A DNA stretch of 64,000 nucleotides from Chryseosolibacter histidinae (GTDB lineage: Bacteria > Bacteroidota > Bacteroidia > Cytophagales > Cyclobacteriaceae), in contig NZ_JAHESF010000013.1 of the NCBI RefSeq assembly GCF_018598225.1, positions 124,001 through 188,000 of the forward strand. The letters are read 5' to 3'. Shown here one piece after another: positions 24,684 through 33,726 of this stretch. Position 1 is the stretch's first letter. Every line of letters starts with the position of its first letter. The translations under genes and the position numbers were made by a program. Under the pieces are notes generated by a model, which was not told the origin of the DNA, did not search any database, and saw only the letters and a list, made by a program, of their open reading frames with translations.

Positions 24684-25256
24684 TTAGTTGCCGTTCTTCA
24701 GCTTGTCCATTTCTTTCTCGAAGGTCTCTTTGAACTTCTCGTAGTCATAGTCGATCTTCAGGCGCTCGTCTTTTGATAAACGCTCATTGTATTTGGCAAC
24801 GAGTTCATCGGCAGAAAGCTCGATGGCGACGTAGGTCTTGTAAGTGCCTGCTTCGGTCTTCATCAGCTTCTCGCACAGGGTACGAACACCGGAGATGGTT
24901 TGGTCTACCACTTCACGGTTCAGGCTTTCGAAGCGCTCTTCAACTTCTTCCTTGTTGTTCATCTCGCGTGAGTTCACATAGTTATCCGTTACTGTTTTTA
25001 CAGTGGTCTGGATAGCTTGTGCCAGCTCGTTGCGGGCGTTGGTCAAAGCTTTTTTCTTCGACGTCACCTGGTCCTGGCTTTCGCCGATGGAGTTCGCACG
25101 GAAGAATTTGTTGGTGGTGAAATAGTCGGGGCCTGAGCAGGGTACTACCACTTCGACCTCGCCTTTAACCTTCGCTGTCTCTTTCTTGCCTTTACAGCCG
25201 ATGGCGAATACAGCTACGGCAAGCAATACAAATGTAGAATACGTCAACTTTTTCAT
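24684..25256 (-). CDS. LPP20-like lipoprotein
   Basis: 190 residues from the ATG at 25256 (MKKLTYSTFVLLAVAVFAIG then the lipobox Cys). A longer frame to 25310 exists, but its extra residues are not leader-like. The mature part starts with a charged linker, then PCSGPDYFTTNKFFRANSIG and the helix KKKALTNARNELAQAIQTTV, resembling the LPP20 fold, in which a short sheet packs on long helices. It ends with YEKFKETFEKEMDKLKNG. It lies directly downstream of a larger LPP20-like lipoprotein on the same strand, probably in one operon. Membrane-anchored; role unknown. Confidence 0.75.
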   Translation of the reverse strand: MKKLTYSTFVLLAVAVFAIGCKGKKETAKVKGEVEVVVPCSGPDYFTTNKFFRANSIGESQDQVTSKKKALTNARNELAQAIQTTVKTVTDNYVNSREMNNKEEVEERFESLNREVVDQTISGVRTLCEKLMKTEAGTYKTYVAIELSADELVAKYNERLSKDERLKIDYDYEKFKETFEKEMDKLKNGN

Positions 25257-25364
25257 ATCTAGTTTCAGAGTTTGGTTATATATAGTACAATTTAAAGACC
25301 AATTTTTCACGTCAAGAGAGGGTTTTCACGTCACAAAGGGGGAATGCTGTTCAGCGATCACATG

Positions 25365-26729
25365 TCACTGCAATACTGTGATCAGCAATTCTTTCATTCT
25401 TTCGTTCTCCAGTGTTTCGAGGGCTTTATTGTAGGCATCCACGCTCGACTTATCATAGTCCAACCCATAACCTTTCACACGGTCGAGGGTGGTGGCGTAG
25501 ATCTCTTTTTGTTCTTTCATGGCCGTGACCTTGATCACGCTGGTGAGGTAGGTGATGTAGATGCTGCCAGAAACAGATCCTTTTTCAGAGTCTGCTTTCA
25601 CATCGAACCACAGGTCAGCCGTGCCTTTATCATTGGTAAATTCGAAGCCGTTGTTGGCCAGCAAATTCTTCAGCTTGTTGCTGATCTGGTAGTTGGCTTT
25701 CGTCGATCCCAGGCTCTTCTCCTCTGAGGTAAGGTATACCACGGGGCGCTGCACTTTCATGTTCACCTGCGCGCGCGGAACATTCAGCGTTTTAGCGATC
25801 AGGTTGTAGACAGGAGAGCCACTGGTGCCACTCAACGCGTCGATGTTCACTTTGATAGCCAGGGTCTGCTCAAGGTCTCTCGATCCGATGCGGTTCAGCA
25901 GGATCTTTGCCTGGCCCGCCTCATCAGTCTTGTAGTCCGGGAAAACATCACCCGCGCCTTTTTCGAAGGCAGCATTCAGGGGAAGGTTCACCGCTGTTTT
26001 GCCCAGGTCTTTATAGGATGCTTTCGCGATCACGGTCTGCTGGCTCTGGTTGACGCGCCTGTTCAGCATGATCTCTGCAGGATTCACCTGCACGTTGATC
26101 TTATCGAGGATGGACTGGATCGATGCATAGATTTCGTTCACCAGCAACAGGTCCTGGTTATCGATGGTGACACGAATGGCTTCGCCCAGGTACTTTTCAA
26201 TGGCCCTGAACGACTGGAAATAAAAGCTTATGGCCTGCAACCGCTCGCCGTCTTTGTCAGCCTGCCTGGCTTTCTTCAGAAAATCGGTGGCCAGCAGCGT
26301 GGCATTGCGCTTCTGCTCTTCTTTGATCTGCCTGTAGCGGGCAATAGACAACCGGTAATATACCCAGTAATTGGTGGCATCTTCCCAGGCATCTACCAGC
26401 TCGAATTCTTCAATCTCGTCGGCTGCCGTGGTCTGAATGATCTGTTCGTATTGCTCTTTGAGCTTTTGGTCTGTTTCCATGAAGCTGAGCACCGAAGTGC
26501 TGGAGACGTTCACCTTGATCTGGGATACCAGGTCATCGAGCGCGCTCTTTTTGGCGGACTGCACGTAATTGTTCGAGCCATCTTTGGTACTATGCCCAAT
26601 ACCGGTATAATAACCCTCCTGGTAAGGTTCGTTCTTCAGCCACGACGGTTTCAAAGCTTCCGGATCGGGGGGCTGTACCTTGGGGCTACAAGCTGCGATC
26701 AGCAAAAAGAGCGTTAAAATGCGCTTCAC
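25365..26729 (-). CDS. LPP20-family lipoprotein, large
   Basis: 454 residues from a GTG at 26729 (VKRILTLFLLIAAC, lipobox IAAC). The ATG 48 bp upstream adds a non-leader stretch, so the GTG start is preferred. Residues of about 25-160 form an LPP20 domain (GYYTGIGHSTKDGSNNYVQS, then AKKSALDDLVSQIKVNVSST). A helical region follows (KKARQADKDGERLQAISFYF), then beta-rich Ig-like and stator-like segments (ASYKDLGKTAVNLPLNAAFE; VNMKVQRPVVYLTSEEKSLG), ending at MKELLITVLQ. It is the first gene of a two-gene operon with the smaller LPP20-like lipoprotein. Envelope function is inferred; no enzyme motif. Confidence 0.8.
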   Translation of the reverse strand: MKRILTLFLLIAACSPKVQPPDPEALKPSWLKNEPYQEGYYTGIGHSTKDGSNNYVQSAKKSALDDLVSQIKVNVSSTSVLSFMETDQKLKEQYEQIIQTTAADEIEEFELVDAWEDATNYWVYYRLSIARYRQIKEEQKRNATLLATDFLKKARQADKDGERLQAISFYFQSFRAIEKYLGEAIRVTIDNQDLLLVNEIYASIQSILDKINVQVNPAEIMLNRRVNQSQQTVIAKASYKDLGKTAVNLPLNAAFEKGAGDVFPDYKTDEAGQAKILLNRIGSRDLEQTLAIKVNIDALSGTSGSPVYNLIAKTLNVPRAQVNMKVQRPVVYLTSEEKSLGSTKANYQISNKLKNLLANNGFEFTNDKGTADLWFDVKADSEKGSVSGSIYITYLTSVIKVTAMKEQKEIYATTLDRVKGYGLDYDKSSVDAYNKALETLENERMKELLITVLQ

Positions 26730-26875
26730 AGAATAATTTTTGAGGTTCGTCGTTCTAACATCCACATCCCGTGCCAAACTAATATACCAAACGGTAAAAC
26801 AAATCTACAGCCTGGGATGCCCAGAATAACAAGGGTGTATTAAATTTTTTAACTTTAAACAAAAAAGCTGCGGAT

Positions 26876-27385
26876 ATGAAAAGATTGGGTTTGCTGCTCT
26901 CTTTGGTGGTTTTTCTCAACGCCTGCCAGGAAAATGAGCCTGTTCAGAGTGACCTCACCGGTAATGAGACCACGTATGCGCTTCATTCAGGTTCTGACTA
27001 TCCCGTGAACGGAACCGTTACTTTTAAAGAAGTGAAGGACGGCAGCACCAGGATCACCGTAGCGCTATCAGGCACCGAAGGCAATATCAAACACCCCGTG
27101 CACCTGCACCTTGGCAACATTACCACCCCCGACGCTGACGTGGCAGCGTTGTTAAATCCTGTGCTCGGCCAGACAGGCATCAGCGAAACAAGCCTGAAGC
27201 AGCTCGCCGATGAATCCTCCATCACCTATCAACAACTGGTTCAGCTCAACGCCTGCATCAAAATACACCTCGCAGAATCAGGACCCGACAAGAACATCAT
27301 CCTCGCCGGCGGAAACATCGGCGCGGCTGTCACAGACGACTCTTCCACCGGAAGGCTGGGCATGCGAACCTGTAAAAGCGAATAA
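26876..27385 (+). CDS. CHRD-like lipoprotein
   Basis: 169 residues. Signal MKRLGLLLSLVVFLNAC with lipobox LNAC. The mature part has a beta-sandwich pattern (YALHSGSDYPVNGTVTFKEV, RITVALSGTEGNIKHPVHLH) with the conserved HPVHLHLG, then CIKIHLAESGPDKNIILAGG near the end, where N-x-G-A is typical of CHRD/SOD-like folds. The paired His suggest metal binding is possible, but superoxide dismutase activity is not claimed. Likely anchored in the outer or inner membrane facing the periplasm. It is monocistronic and convergent with the methyltransferase gene. Confidence 0.7.
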   Translation: MKRLGLLLSLVVFLNACQENEPVQSDLTGNETTYALHSGSDYPVNGTVTFKEVKDGSTRITVALSGTEGNIKHPVHLHLGNITTPDADVAALLNPVLGQTGISETSLKQLADESSITYQQLVQLNACIKIHLAESGPDKNIILAGGNIGAAVTDDSSTGRLGMRTCKSE

Positions 27386-27409
27386 CAGAATTTAGAATTT
27401 AGGAGTTAG

Positions 27410-27427
27410 TCCCGATAGCTATCGGGA
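27410..27427. repeat. 18-bp perfect palindrome, dispersed copy 1
   Basis: TCCCGATAGCTATCGGGA lies between convergent genes ending at 27385 and 27464. The same 18 bases recur at 46511-46528. It could act as a small terminator-like hairpin or be a dispersed repeat or protein-binding site. Confidence 0.75.
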
Positions 27428-27463
27428 TTAGAATGGTTGCGATCAGCACTCACAGCCTGAGCT

Positions 27464-28678
27464 TCACACGTCTCCCTCCTTACTCCTTACTACTGGCTCC
27501 TTACTCCTTTTACTCCCCTCATACAGCTCATACTCAAGCAGCCGGCAGTCCAGCTTGGCGGTGTAAAACTCTATTCTCCGCGACGCCCTCAGCCCGATCT
27601 TCTTGGCCAGGTCAAGATTGCCAGTGAAAATATAACCGGTGTAACCTTTGCATTTTTTCTTCAGGAAGTCGCCAACGCGTGCATACGTTGCTTCCAGTGC
27701 CGTGACCTCCCCCAGCCTTTCGCCATACTCGGGGTTGAAGTATACCACACCTCCTCCTTCGGGCACATCCGTCAGCTCAAAATCACAGACCCTGAAGCTG
27801 ATCATCTTCTCAACGCCCGCGATACCGGCATTCACCCGTGATACGTGAATGGCATCTTCGCTGATATCCGTTGCGATCACCTGCAGGCCGGGCACTTCCT
27901 TCACCTGGTCTTCCATTCTCCTGTATTCATTCGCATAAAATGCTTCGTCGAAGCCCTTCACGTGCATGAAAGAATAGTTGCTGCGATAAAGTCCCGGTCT
28001 CCGGTTGGTGGCCAGCAGCAGGGCCTCGATGGCCAGTGTGGATGAGCCGCACATGGGGTTGACAAAGGCAGAACGCCTGTCCCAACGTGTAGCCATGATC
28101 GTTGCCGCGGCCAGGGCTTCGAGCATCGGCGCCTTGCCGGGTATCTTCCGGTAGCCGTGTTTGGCCAGCGTCTCTCCCGAGGTGTCGAGAAAAAGCTCGG
28201 CCTTGTTGTCGCGCCAGTACAGGTGGATCACAACCCTATCGGCCAGCGGTCCTGAATCGGGCCGTTCTCCTGTTTGCTTGCGCATGCGGTCCACCACGGC
28301 ATCCTTCACCTTTACATTGATAAAAAGCGAATTGTTCACCGTGGGGTGATCAACGTTGCTGGTAACAGAGAAATATCCTTTTTCATCCAGCAGCTTCTCC
28401 CACGGAAATGAGTGGATGTTACGATAAACATGCTCGGGGTTGTCGGCCGTGAACTCCTTCAGGGAATAGTGTACCTGGCTGGCACAGCGCAGTTGCAGGT
28501 TCAGGCGTATGCAGTCATTCACGGTGCCGCGCAGCTCAACGCCGGTGGCGAACACACGGGTAGGCTTGAATCCAAGCTCCCTGATCTCGCTTTCAAGATA
28601 CGGTGCAAGGCGTTTGTTACAGGTCACTACGATGCGGCTGGGAGTTGTAAAAACGTTCATGGTGAATTTCGTCATCAA
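27464..28678 (-). CDS. THUMP-domain class I rRNA methyltransferase (RlmL N-terminal-like)
   Basis: 404 residues. Start MMTKFTMNVFTTPSRIVVTC; Met7 is an alternative. Residues of about 10-165 contain the ferredoxin-like plus THUMP region (RNIHSFPWEKLLDEKGYFSV). The methyltransferase core follows: GETLAKHGYRKIPGKAPMLE (a conserved family segment), VNPMCGSSTLAIEALLLATN (SAM-binding motif I), and FNPEYGERLGE (the NPxY catalytic motif; the Glu for Pro variant is what I expect in Bacteroidota). It should methylate a guanine N2 of 23S rRNA, as RlmL does at G2445. The C-terminal tail (SKRSKEPVVRSKE) is encoded by a low-complexity CTCC-rich repeat and may be a recent extension. Confidence 0.9.
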   Translation of the reverse strand: MMTKFTMNVFTTPSRIVVTCNKRLAPYLESEIRELGFKPTRVFATGVELRGTVNDCIRLNLQLRCASQVHYSLKEFTADNPEHVYRNIHSFPWEKLLDEKGYFSVTSNVDHPTVNNSLFINVKVKDAVVDRMRKQTGERPDSGPLADRVVIHLYWRDNKAELFLDTSGETLAKHGYRKIPGKAPMLEALAAATIMATRWDRRSAFVNPMCGSSTLAIEALLLATNRRPGLYRSNYSFMHVKGFDEAFYANEYRRMEDQVKEVPGLQVIATDISEDAIHVSRVNAGIAGVEKMISFRVCDFELTDVPEGGGVVYFNPEYGERLGEVTALEATYARVGDFLKKKCKGYTGYIFTGNLDLAKKIGLRASRRIEFYTAKLDCRLLEYELYEGSKRSKEPVVRSKEGDV

Positions 28679-28700
28679 AAATAAAACTGGCTGCCAGGAC

Positions 28701-29459
28701 TTACCGCAGCAACGAGACCTCCTTGATCCCGAAATATTTCAGGCCGTCAGCGGTTTCCACGGCCAGTCTTCCGCTCTCATCCACACCACGGATAGACCCT
28801 TCAAAGGTCTCCTGGGGCGATGAAAATCTGCGCTGTTCATGGCGGGCATAGAGGCGCGAGAGGTATGCTTCCTTCAGAGAGTCGTGATCCTGCCGCCGCA
28901 GTTGCAGGTACCTGGCCTCCAGGCATTCAAGAAGGCCGTGAAGCACCGCCTCAAGGTTATCTTCCTTTTGGGTAACCTGGATCAGCGACATTGCCGTGGG
29001 TGTATCGAAGTGCTGCTGGTTCACATTCAGTCCAATGCCCGCAACGGCAGTCGTTAAACGGGAACCTTGAACCTGATTTTCGATCAGGATGCCACAAATC
29101 TTTTTTTCGTGAACTAAAATATCGTTGGGCCACTTTATAGCAATAGGTTTCCCCGTTTTGGTGCCCAGGTAATCGTGAAGGGCGAGGGAAACTGCGATGG
29201 TAAGGTAAAACTGGTCTTCCACCGGCAGAAACGCAGGTCGCAGGATCGTTGAAAAAGTAAGGTTCATTCCAGGCGCTGCCTCCCAGGTATTTCCACGCTG
29301 CCCTCTCCCGGCAGTCTGGTGGTTGGTGATCACCACTGTTCCTTCGGTTGTGGAAGGTTTATGGCTTAATTGTAAGGCCAGGGTGTTGGTAGAATGACAT
29401 TCTGGCACAAAAACGACTTGTTTTCCCAGGAAAAGCGTATTGGCAGGAATTTTATACAA
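28701..29459 (-). CDS. birA: biotin--[acetyl-CoA-carboxylase] ligase
   Basis: 252 residues. It lacks the N-terminal DNA-binding domain, so it is a stand-alone ligase that attaches biotin to carboxyl-carrier proteins via biotinyl-AMP. Visible motifs: STNTLA near residue 23, the biotin/ATP loop GRGQRGNTW at 51-59, and KWPNDILVHEKKICGILIEN (catalytic Lys and nucleotide site). A small C-terminal SH3-like part follows (FSSPQETFEGSIRGVDESGR). It is divergently transcribed from rsfS, with about 60 bp between start codons, so the two share a promoter region. Confidence 0.95.
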   Translation of the reverse strand: MYKIPANTLFLGKQVVFVPECHSTNTLALQLSHKPSTTEGTVVITNHQTAGRGQRGNTWEAAPGMNLTFSTILRPAFLPVEDQFYLTIAVSLALHDYLGTKTGKPIAIKWPNDILVHEKKICGILIENQVQGSRLTTAVAGIGLNVNQQHFDTPTAMSLIQVTQKEDNLEAVLHGLLECLEARYLQLRRQDHDSLKEAYLSRLYARHEQRRFSSPQETFEGSIRGVDESGRLAVETADGLKYFGIKEVSLLR

Positions 29460-29469
29460 AGGAATTAGT

Positions 29470-29477
29470 TAATTTTG
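29470..29477 (+). promoter_or_regulatory. candidate -7 box for rsfS/ftsH
   Basis: TAATTTTG fits TAnnTTTG and lies 42 bp before the rsfS ATG, in the 60-bp gap with birA. A matching -33 box is not clear. Confidence 0.35.
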
Positions 29478-29519
29478 CAAGTTATTAATATAACAAACAC
29501 AACAAACCAAATAAGCTTA

Positions 29520-29897
29520 ATGAGCAAAAAAAGGAAGGGGGTCAGTTCCGAGAAACTCTCTGAAGTCATTGTTAAGGGAATGCAGGAGAAAAAGGCAACT
29601 GACATAGTGGTGATGGACCTTCGAAAAGTTAAAAATGCCGTAGCCGATTTTTTTGTAATTTGTTCCGGTAATTCCGACAAGCAGCTGGATGCGATTGCTG
29701 ATTCCGTTGATGAGGAAGTCTATAAAACATTAAAAGAAAACCCCTGGCATACCGAAGGAAAAAACAATAAAGAGTGGATGCTACTCGACTACATAGACGT
29801 AGTGGCCCATGTGTTCAGAAAAGACCGGAGGGAGTTCTACTCTCTGGAACGCCTCTGGGGCGATGCCGATATTGTGGAGATCGAGAACAACCACTAG
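29520..29897 (+). CDS. rsfS: ribosome silencing factor RsfS
   Basis: 125 residues from the ATG at 29520 (MSKKRKGVSSEKLSEVIVKG). The frame is open 45 bp upstream, but that part is promoter-like. The family signature is complete: KATDIVVMDLRKVKNAVADF (strand and helix), FFVICSGNSDKQLDAIADSV, WMLLDYIDVVAHVFRKDRRE and FYSLERLWGDADIVEI. RsfS binds ribosomal protein uL14 on the 50S subunit and blocks subunit joining in starvation. It is followed at 59 bp by ftsH, a pairing common in Bacteroidota. Confidence 0.95.
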   Translation: MSKKRKGVSSEKLSEVIVKGMQEKKATDIVVMDLRKVKNAVADFFVICSGNSDKQLDAIADSVDEEVYKTLKENPWHTEGKNNKEWMLLDYIDVVAHVFRKDRREFYSLERLWGDADIVEIENNH

Positions 29898-29956
29898 AAC
29901 ATTATACAGAAACAACACGTTATTCATTGATATTTAATCTGATTTACTAAACTGAA

Positions 29957-32008
29957 ATGGCTGACAAGAAAGAGAATAATAAACCCCTTTTGCCCGGTAA
30001 ACCTCCCCGTGGCAATTATCAGATCTGGGTTATCCTGGCAACGATAGCCGTGATCCTCGGGGTGATGTATATAAATAATTCCAGCGACCTGAAAGAAGTC
30101 ACCCAATATGACTTTGAACAGATGGTCAGGAATGGAGACGTACGCAAAGTTGCCCTGATCAAGAACCAGGAACTGGTGGAGATCACACTCAAATCCGAAG
30201 CACTTCAAAATGCCAAATACCGTCAGGATATAACGGAAGGACCACTCGGCCAGAATACCAGCGGGCCGCACTACAAACTCAGGATCACTTCCATCGATCG
30301 TTTCGATGAAAAATTCGAAGAGCTCGTAAAAAAACTGCCGGACTCAAACCGGCCCGAATACATCTCTGAAAAGAGAGAAGATTATTTCAGCGTATTCATA
30401 CAGTGGGGATTCCTCTTCCTGTTGCTGTTCGGTTTCTGGATGCTGATGCGCCGCATGACCGGCGGCGGTGGCCCCGGCGGACAGATCTTCAACATCGGAA
30501 AATCGAAGGCCGCGCTGTTCGATGCCGAGAATAAAGTAAAGATCACCTTCGAAGATGTAGCCGGTCTCGATGAGGCCAAGGAAGAAGTGAAAGAGATCGT
30601 GGACTTCCTCAAGAACCCGGGCAAGTTCACCAAGCTGGGTGGCAAGATCCCGAAAGGTGCATTGCTCGTAGGCCCTCCCGGCACAGGTAAAACGTTGCTG
30701 GCGAAGGCTGTTGCCGGAGAAGCGGCCGTACCGTTCTTCTCGCTCTCAGGTTCTGACTTCGTAGAAATGTTCGTGGGTGTGGGTGCCGCCCGTGTACGCG
30801 ACCTGTTCAAACAGGCAAAAGAAAAAGCCCCTTGTATCGTATTCATTGACGAGATCGACGCCATTGGCCGTTCACGCGGACGCGGACAACTTCCCGGTGC
30901 GAACGATGAACGTGAAAATACACTGAACTCACTGCTGGTAGAAATGGACGGCTTTGCCACTGACTCCGGCGTGATCATCCTGGCCGCCACCAACCGGCCC
31001 GACGTACTGGATTCAGCGCTGCTGCGACCCGGCCGCTTCGATCGCCAGATCAGCATTGACAAACCCGACATCGTTGGCCGTGAACATATCTTCAAAGTGC
31101 ACCTCAAGCCCATCAAGCTTGATCCCACAGTGGATGTGAAAAAACTGTCGGCTCAAACACCAGGCTTCGCAGGCGCAGAGATCGCCAACGTCTGCAACGA
31201 AGCAGCGCTCATCGCCGCACGTCGCGACAAGAAAGCTGTTGACATGCAAGACTTCCAGGATGCCATCGACCGCGTGATCGGTGGATTGGAGAAGAAAAAC
31301 AAGATCATCTCTCCCGAAGAGAAAAAGATCGTGGCCTTCCACGAAGCGGGCCATGCAGTAGCAGGCTGGTTCCTGGAGCACGCCGATCCGTTGGTAAAAG
31401 TGAGCATTGTACCCCGTGGTGTGGCTGCGTTGGGATATGCACAATATCTCCCGAAAGAGCAGTTCCTCTATCAGACCGAGCAGATGCTCGACGAGATGTG
31501 TATGGCCTTCGGTGGCCGTGCTGCAGAAGAGATCGTCTTCGGCAAGATCTCTACCGGCGCCCTCAGCGACCTGGAGCGCATCACCAAAATGGCTTATGGC
31601 ATGGTGACGATATACGGTATGAACAAGGAGATCGGTAATATGTCGTACTACGACTCAAAACAATCGGACTACTCGTTCCAGAAGCCGTACTCTGACGCTA
31701 CTGCAGAAAAGATCGACAAGGAAGTTCGTGGTATCATCGATGAATCATATCAGCGTACAGTGAAGCTGCTCACCCAGCACCGTCAGCACCTGGATGTGAT
31801 CGCGAAGGAATTGCTGGAGAAGGAGATCCTCTTCCAGTCTGACCTCGAGCGCCTCATCGGCAAACGCCCGTTCGATAAGCCCACAACTTATCAGCAGTTC
31901 ACCAATGGCCAGGGCAAATATGAAAAGAAACAACATGAGGCTGAACAACCCGGTGTAGACACCCCTCCAACCCTGGAAGGTGAAAAACCCGACAAAGTCG
32001 GCCGATAG
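29957..32008 (+). CDS. ftsH: ATP-dependent zinc metalloprotease FtsH
   Basis: 683 residues. Two transmembrane helices (about residues 23-42 [15 protein letters not shown] and about 145-165 [20 protein letters not shown]) enclose a periplasmic domain. The AAA+ module has Walker A GPPGTGKT at about 239, Walker [18 protein letters not shown], the pore motif [10 protein letters not shown], and the SRH arginine finger in [20 protein letters not shown]. The M41 zinc site HEAGH is at about 462, with the third ligand Asp in [13 protein letters not shown]. It is a hexameric inner-membrane quality-control protease. Complete and typical in length, with its own terminator. Confidence 0.97.
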   Translation: MADKKENNKPLLPGKPPRGNYQIWVILATIAVILGVMYINNSSDLKEVTQYDFEQMVRNGDVRKVALIKNQELVEITLKSEALQNAKYRQDITEGPLGQNTSGPHYKLRITSIDRFDEKFEELVKKLPDSNRPEYISEKREDYFSVFIQWGFLFLLLFGFWMLMRRMTGGGGPGGQIFNIGKSKAALFDAENKVKITFEDVAGLDEAKEEVKEIVDFLKNPGKFTKLGGKIPKGALLVGPPGTGKTLLAKAVAGEAAVPFFSLSGSDFVEMFVGVGAARVRDLFKQAKEKAPCIVFIDEIDAIGRSRGRGQLPGANDERENTLNSLLVEMDGFATDSGVIILAATNRPDVLDSALLRPGRFDRQISIDKPDIVGREHIFKVHLKPIKLDPTVDVKKLSAQTPGFAGAEIANVCNEAALIAARRDKKAVDMQDFQDAIDRVIGGLEKKNKIISPEEKKIVAFHEAGHAVAGWFLEHADPLVKVSIVPRGVAALGYAQYLPKEQFLYQTEQMLDEMCMAFGGRAAEEIVFGKISTGALSDLERITKMAYGMVTIYGMNKEIGNMSYYDSKQSDYSFQKPYSDATAEKIDKEVRGIIDESYQRTVKLLTQHRQHLDVIAKELLEKEILFQSDLERLIGKRPFDKPTTYQQFTNGQGKYEKKQHEAEQPGVDTPPTLEGEKPDKVGR

Positions 32009-32037
32009 TTATACTTCTGATTTATAATCTTATTTTT

Positions 32038-32072
32038 GAAGCTCAGTTTAAAACGCTGAGCTTCTTTTTTTT
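32038..32072 (+). terminator. rho-independent terminator of ftsH
   Basis: GAAGCTCAG (32038-32046) pairs with CTGAGCTTC (32056-32064), 9-nt loop, followed by eight T. It closes the rsfS-ftsH unit. Confidence 0.9.
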
Positions 32073-32091
32073 ATAACCGCATAATCCCTTG

Positions 32092-32152
32092 TTCCCGCAG
32101 ATCACGCAGATGACCGCAGATCAATCAGCGCAATCCGCGAAATCAGCGGGAA
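32092..32152. repeat. GCAGAT-type dispersed repeat with terminal inverted ends
   Basis: The element has three GCAGAT units spaced 10-11 bp (CCCGCAGAT, ACGCAGAT, CCGCAGAT), then AATCAGCGCAATCCGCG. It is bounded by TTCCCGC at 32092-32098 and GCGGGAA at 32146-32152. A related copy of the GCAGAT units is at 46226-46255. It looks like a dispersed intergenic repeat. Confidence 0.65.
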
Positions 32153-32164
32153 ACCCAGGCCTCT

Positions 32165-32944
32165 ATGACAACAGAAATATCTTCCCTGAACAACAAAAAG
32201 ATATACTTCGCTTCCGATTTTCATTTGGGTGTTCCTGATCATGCCACGAGCGCCGAACGGGAGAAGCTGATCGTTGCCTGGCTGGAGTCAGTTCGCGGAG
32301 ACGCGCATTCTATTTACCTGCTGGGCGACATCTTCGATTTCTGGTTCGAATACAAATACACCGTTCCCAAAGGTTATATCCGACTGCTGGGCAAGCTTGC
32401 CGAGCTGAGAGACGCGGGCATTCCCATCATCTTCTTCACCGGCAACCACGACATGTGGATGTTCGATTATTTTACAACGGAGCTTGACATTCCGATCTAT
32501 CGCGATCCGCAGCTCCTGCAGGTTGGCGGGCAGAAGCTCCTGATCGGCCATGGCGATGGTCTGGGCCCGGGAGATCACACGTACAAGATCCTCAAAAAAT
32601 TCTTCAACAGCCGCATCTGCCAGTGGCTCTTCGCACGCCTGCATCCGAACCTCGGCATCTTCATCGCCAACACGTGGTCGCGCAAAAGCAGGATCACCAA
32701 CATCAAACGCGAAGAGAATTTTCAGGGTGAAGAAGGAGAGTTTCTCTGGTGCTACTGTCGCGACCTGGAAAAAATACAACACCATGATTTTTACATCTTC
32801 GGGCACCGCCCCCTGCCCCTCGATCTCAAGGTGAATGACAAGAGCCGGTACATCAACCTGGGCGAATGGGTGCACTTCAAGACCTACGCCGTTTACGACG
32901 GCACGAATGTTGAACTTAAAACATTCAACCCTGCAAAAGCATGA
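32165..32944 (+). CDS. UDP-2,3-diacylglucosamine diphosphatase, LpxH-like
   Basis: 259 residues. Calcineurin-like metallophosphoesterase with all metal motifs: SDFHLG (16-21), LGDIFDFWFEY, FTGNHDMWMFDY, LIGHGDGLGPGD and FGHRPLPLDL. The FDFW and GDGLGPGD features are those of LpxH, which removes UMP from UDP-diacylglucosamine to give lipid X in lipid A synthesis at the cytoplasmic face. The start ATG is chosen because it precedes the first strand by about 12 residues. It overlaps the next gene by 4 bp (ATGA), so the two are co-translated. Confidence 0.92.
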   Translation: MTTEISSLNNKKIYFASDFHLGVPDHATSAEREKLIVAWLESVRGDAHSIYLLGDIFDFWFEYKYTVPKGYIRLLGKLAELRDAGIPIIFFTGNHDMWMFDYFTTELDIPIYRDPQLLQVGGQKLLIGHGDGLGPGDHTYKILKKFFNSRICQWLFARLHPNLGIFIANTWSRKSRITNIKREENFQGEEGEFLWCYCRDLEKIQHHDFYIFGHRPLPLDLKVNDKSRYINLGEWVHFKTYAVYDGTNVELKTFNPAKA

Positions 32945-33726
32945 AAGGATCAGTCCTCTGGCTTATATTATTGATTGCCCTGCCATCGCTGGCACAGCAA
33001 AAGATCAACACCATTGAAACGGTAGACAACATTGTTTACGCTACGGTAGACAGGCCCGGAGATGTGTACCTGGTGCTGAAGAATGGCCAGATCCAGAAGT
33101 TCGATAAAAACGGAAAGCTGCTCGTTGCCACCAAACGTGAAGAGATACCCACGCTCTTCGATCCGCGTGACGGCGCAAGGCTTTTTGCCTACTACCGCAA
33201 GCCCCAGCAATACGACTATTACAACCCGTCTTTTGAAACCACGGCCTCTTTCCGCATCGACCCGGCTTTCGCCATCGATCCCTGGCTCATCTGCCCGTCA
33301 GGCGATCATAAGCTCTGGTTGCTGGATGCCGCCGACCACAGCCTGAAAAAGCTCAACGCCCGTCACACTGAAGTGGAAGTGGAGATCTCCATCGATTCAA
33401 CACTGATCGGCGATGCCACGGCTTTTACCACCATGCGCGATTACCAGGGATTCGTGTTCCTCCTGCATCCCGAAAAGGGCATCTATATCTTTAACAGCCT
33501 CGGCAAGCACATCAGAACCATCCCTGAAAAAGGCATCCAACACTTCAATTTTCTTGGAGAAGAGCTTTATTTTCTGCGTGGCGATGAACTCCTCTTCTTC
33601 AACCTGTTTTCAGCTGAAAATCGCAGGGTACCCCTCGAAGGTAACGCAAACATGGTGGTGCTGACGGATGAGCGGATGTTCGTAGCAGGGCCCCGGAAGC
33701 TGGATATTTTCGAATTCAGGCCATAA
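32941..33726 (+). CDS. secreted beta-propeller-like protein, unknown
   Basis: 261 residues. Signal peptide MKGSVLWLILLIALPSLAQ. The mature protein is a chain of short strands with a blade-like rhythm (DNIVYATVDRPGDVYLVLKN, PWLICPSGDHKLWLLDAADH, YQGFVFLLHPEKGIYIFNSL, LGEELYFLRGDELLFFNLFS, NMVVLTDERMFVAGPRKLDI), suggesting about six blades of a beta-propeller. No catalytic residues were recognised. The ATGA overlap with the LpxH-like gene implies a link to envelope or lipid A biology, but the function is unknown. Confidence 0.75.
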   Translation: MKGSVLWLILLIALPSLAQQKINTIETVDNIVYATVDRPGDVYLVLKNGQIQKFDKNGKLLVATKREEIPTLFDPRDGARLFAYYRKPQQYDYYNPSFETTASFRIDPAFAIDPWLICPSGDHKLWLLDAADHSLKKLNARHTEVEVEISIDSTLIGDATAFTTMRDYQGFVFLLHPEKGIYIFNSLGKHIRTIPEKGIQHFNFLGEELYFLRGDELLFFNLFSAENRRVPLEGNANMVVLTDERMFVAGPRKLDIFEFRP

